A stretch of 64,000 bases of DNA from NCBI RefSeq assembly GCF_015831355.1, contig NZ_JADWYR010000002.1:1178001-1242000 (forward strand), written 5' to 3'. This DNA comes from Panacibacter microcysteis (GTDB lineage: Bacteria; Bacteroidota; Bacteroidia; Chitinophagales; Chitinophagaceae). Position numbers and translations under genes: made by a program. Under the pieces are notes generated by a model. The model was not told the origin of the DNA and ran no database searches. It saw only the letters and a list, made by a program, of their open reading frames with translations. Shown piece by piece: positions 62,363-64,000 of this stretch; position 1 is the stretch's first letter, and each line of letters begins with the position of its first letter.

Positions 62363-63517
62363 ATGCATTTTCAATTTACAGAAGAACAACTGATGATTCA
62401 AAAAGCTGCACGGGATTTTGCAGTTACAGAGTGTTTGCCCGGTGTTATTGAACGGGATGAATTACAAAAATTTCCCAAAGAACAGATCATGCAACTGGCA
62501 GACCTCGGGTTTATGGGTATGATGGTAAGCCCGGATTACGGTGGTGCCGGTATGGACACGGTAAGCTACGTGCTGGCAATGGAAGAAATCAGTAAAATAG
62601 ATGCGAGCGTAAGTGTGTGTATGAGTGTAAACAACAGTCTTGTTTGCTGGGGCCTTGAAAAGTTTGGCAATGAAACACAAAAGCAACAATACCTAACCCC
62701 ACTCGCACAGGGCAAAAAAGAGGGCGGACTGTATATTGGCGCGTTCCTGCTAAGCGAGCCCGAAGCAGGCAGTGATGCAACTTCCCAAAGAACGATAGCA
62801 GAAGATAAGGGTGATCACTATTTGTTGAACGGTGTTAAAAACTGGATCACGAATGGAAACAGTGCCAGTGTATATCTTGTAATGGCACAAACAGATGCAG
62901 CAAAAGGATCGAAAGGTATCAATTGCCTTATCGTTGAAAAAAACTGGCCGGGTGTAACCGTGGGTGCTAAAGAAAACAAACTGGGTATACGTGGCAGCGA
63001 TACACATACCATACTTTTCAATGATGTAAAAGTGCCCAAAGAAAATCGTGTAGGCGAAGATGGATTTGGTTTTAAGTTCGCTATGAAAACACTTGCCGGT
63101 GGGCGCATTGGTATTGCATCGCAGGCACTGGGCATAGCCAGCGGCGCTTATGAATTGTCTTTGAATTATGCCAAACAACGTAAAGCTTTCGGCAAAGAGA
63201 TCATGCATCACCAGGCCATACAATTTAAATTGGCCGACATGGCAACACGCATAGAATCTGCCCGCTTGCTTTGTTTAAAAGCCGCCTGGGAAAAAGATAA
63301 TAACATAGACTACACACTAAGCAGTTCAATGGCAAAAGTGTTTGCAAGCGAAACAGCTATGTGGACTGCAACCGAAGCAGTGCAGATACACGGCGGCTAT
63401 GGTTTTGTAAAAGAATACCATGTTGAACGTTTAATGCGCGATGCAAAAATTACACAGATATATGAAGGTACCAGTGAGGTACAACGTATTGTAATAGGAC
63501 GAAGTATTTTACAATAG
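62363..63517 (+). CDS. Acyl-CoA dehydrogenase
   Basis: A 384-aa FAD-dependent acyl-CoA dehydrogenase catalysing the first step of beta-oxidation or branched-chain acyl-CoA breakdown. Domain order is N-terminal helical, beta middle (FLLSEPEAGSDATSQRT, WITNGNSASVYLVM) and C-terminal helical (QRKAFGKEIMHHQAIQFKLA). The catalytic base position is in RDAKITQIYEGTSEVQRI, where Glu of YEGTSE serves in short/branched-chain members. Length is standard. Divergent from fabH with 275 bp between starts. Chain-length preference is not assigned. Confidence 0.95.
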   Translation: MHFQFTEEQLMIQKAARDFAVTECLPGVIERDELQKFPKEQIMQLADLGFMGMMVSPDYGGAGMDTVSYVLAMEEISKIDASVSVCMSVNNSLVCWGLEKFGNETQKQQYLTPLAQGKKEGGLYIGAFLLSEPEAGSDATSQRTIAEDKGDHYLLNGVKNWITNGNSASVYLVMAQTDAAKGSKGINCLIVEKNWPGVTVGAKENKLGIRGSDTHTILFNDVKVPKENRVGEDGFGFKFAMKTLAGGRIGIASQALGIASGAYELSLNYAKQRKAFGKEIMHHQAIQFKLADMATRIESARLLCLKAAWEKDNNIDYTLSSSMAKVFASETAMWTATEAVQIHGGYGFVKEYHVERLMRDAKITQIYEGTSEVQRIVIGRSILQ

Positions 63518-63545
63518 TTGGTTTAATAAAGCACATGAGAAAATA

Positions 63546-63574
63546 GCCCCGTAAGAAATTGCGGGGTTATTTAT
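63546..63574 (+). terminator. Probable terminator after acyl-CoA dehydrogenase
   Basis: CCCCG/CGGGG hairpin with a ten-base loop followed by TTATTTATTTT; the T-tract is interrupted. Confidence 0.6.
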
Positions 63575-63601
63575 TTTATGAGCCCGGCTGCAATGCATCC
63601 A

Positions 63602-63670
63602 TTAAGCTTCCGTTGCGTCGCACGCTTCAGCTGCAGTAACCATATTGAACAAACCCGAAGATCTAAGCAA
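63602..63670 (-). repeat. Dispersed REP-like repeat, variant B
   Basis: TTAAGCTTCCGTTGCGTCGC then ACGCTTCAG, with second arm GAACAAACCCGAAGATC and AAGC; same two-arm structure as 1072 and 10141. The AT-rich stretch that follows (63720-63866) has no gene. Confidence 0.8.
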
Positions 63671-63866
63671 AACATTTCATAAGGCCTTTATCAAAGTCCT
63701 GAACACGCTTTTAATACCAGATAAAAATCAACGCTTTCACAATTAACAGTTTATACCCTTCGCATTTAACAATTATATTTTTATATTAACATTTCTATAA
63801 TTTATTATTAACCACTATTTGATTATATATTAATATTTATTTTAATTACAATTTTATTATAATATG

Positions 63867-63874
63867 TAAATTTG
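63867..63874 (+). promoter_or_regulatory. Putative -7 box
   Basis: TAAATTTG, matching TAnnTTTG, in a very AT-rich leader 36 bp before the ATG at 63911. Confidence 0.5.
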
Positions 63875-63910
63875 TAGCTCTTTTACTAGTCCGAATTTCA
63901 AATCCATATC

Positions 63911-64000
63911 ATGCAAAAGAAAAACCACCTTCCCGTTGGTATTTTTTTAAAAGCAATTGTTGCTTGTAAAAAAAACCTCCAGGTAAAAAAAACCTCCGCT
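63911..64000 (+). CDS. Start of an unidentified gene, cut by window edge
   Basis: Thirty open codons from ATG 63911 (MQKKNHLPVGIFLKAIVACK...) to the window end. Lys-rich start followed by a moderately hydrophobic stretch; could begin an exported protein. A good promoter-like box precedes it, but the fragment is too short to name. Confidence 0.45.
   Translation, partial: MQKKNHLPVGIFLKAIVACKKNLQVKKTSA

Overview
The window looks like chromosomal DNA of a Bacteroidota bacterium, most likely in or near the Chitinophagaceae. The signs are type IX secretion (T9SS) C-terminal domains of both type A and type B, a TonB-dependent receptor, a propeller-type sensor kinase, several TAnnTTTG -7 promoter boxes, weak Shine-Dalgarno signals, and many proteins with Bacteroidota-like sequence. 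The family placement is inference from protein style, not from a database search.

Layout. 1-6.3 kb is an alpha-glucan block: 5'-truncated glycogen synthase, GlgC, an MFS sugar transporter and a secreted GH13 amylase. 6.3-13.7 kb is housekeeping: a DUF-type membrane protein, a P-loop NTPase next to RadC, PRPP synthetase, L25, Pth, an FAH-fold enzyme and a fused E1 alpha-beta dehydrogenase. 14.1-19.8 kb is AT-rich accessory DNA. Its core (14.57-18.2 kb) is a head-to-tail series of small orphan genes separated by five imperfectly palindromic elements, each 199-206 bp, resembling an integron-like cassette array with no integrase in the window. 20-27 kb carries a VOC protein, a beta-lactamase-fold serine hydrolase, a small secreted protein and a 1163-aa T9SS type B protein. 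27.6-31.4 kb is a hybrid-looking but separate sensor kinase and LuxR-type regulator pair. 31.7-35.9 kb is a two-gene unit: a membrane-anchored coiled-coil/WD40-like protein and a TonB-dependent receptor. 36.3-49.7 kb holds a T9SS type A protein, an MBL-fold hydrolase, a penicillin-acylase-family enzyme, small membrane proteins, an ATP-grasp-like protein, a histone H1-like protein, a Gfo/Idh/MocA oxidoreductase, a lectin-like secreted protein and a methyltransferase. 50.0-53.4 kb is a second accessory island: HEPN-like protein, small HTH protein, an IS1595-type transposase broken by one in-frame TGA, an odd tRNA-Thr(GGU)-like gene and two orphan proteins. 53.5-64 kb returns to core functions: NAD(P)HX repair enzyme, glutamine-synthetase-like enzyme, YdeI-like protein, lipoprotein, ArgS, GtrA, FabH and acyl-CoA dehydrogenase.

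Two layers of repeats run through the window. One is a REP-like intergenic family with about twenty copies in 64 kb, built around the core GTACAAGTGAGTGACACAAC (variant A) or GTACAAGAGTGCGACGCAAC (variant B). Several copies lie directly after gene stop codons. The other is a 92-bp tandem repeat present at two loci in opposite orientation, each abutting a copy of the dispersed repeat.

The observation most worth following is the cassette-like array at 14.57-18.2 kb. The elements are nearly constant in length, their ends are complementary, and they sit 4-50 bp from the flanking stop and start codons, but their terminal motif does not match the canonical attC core.
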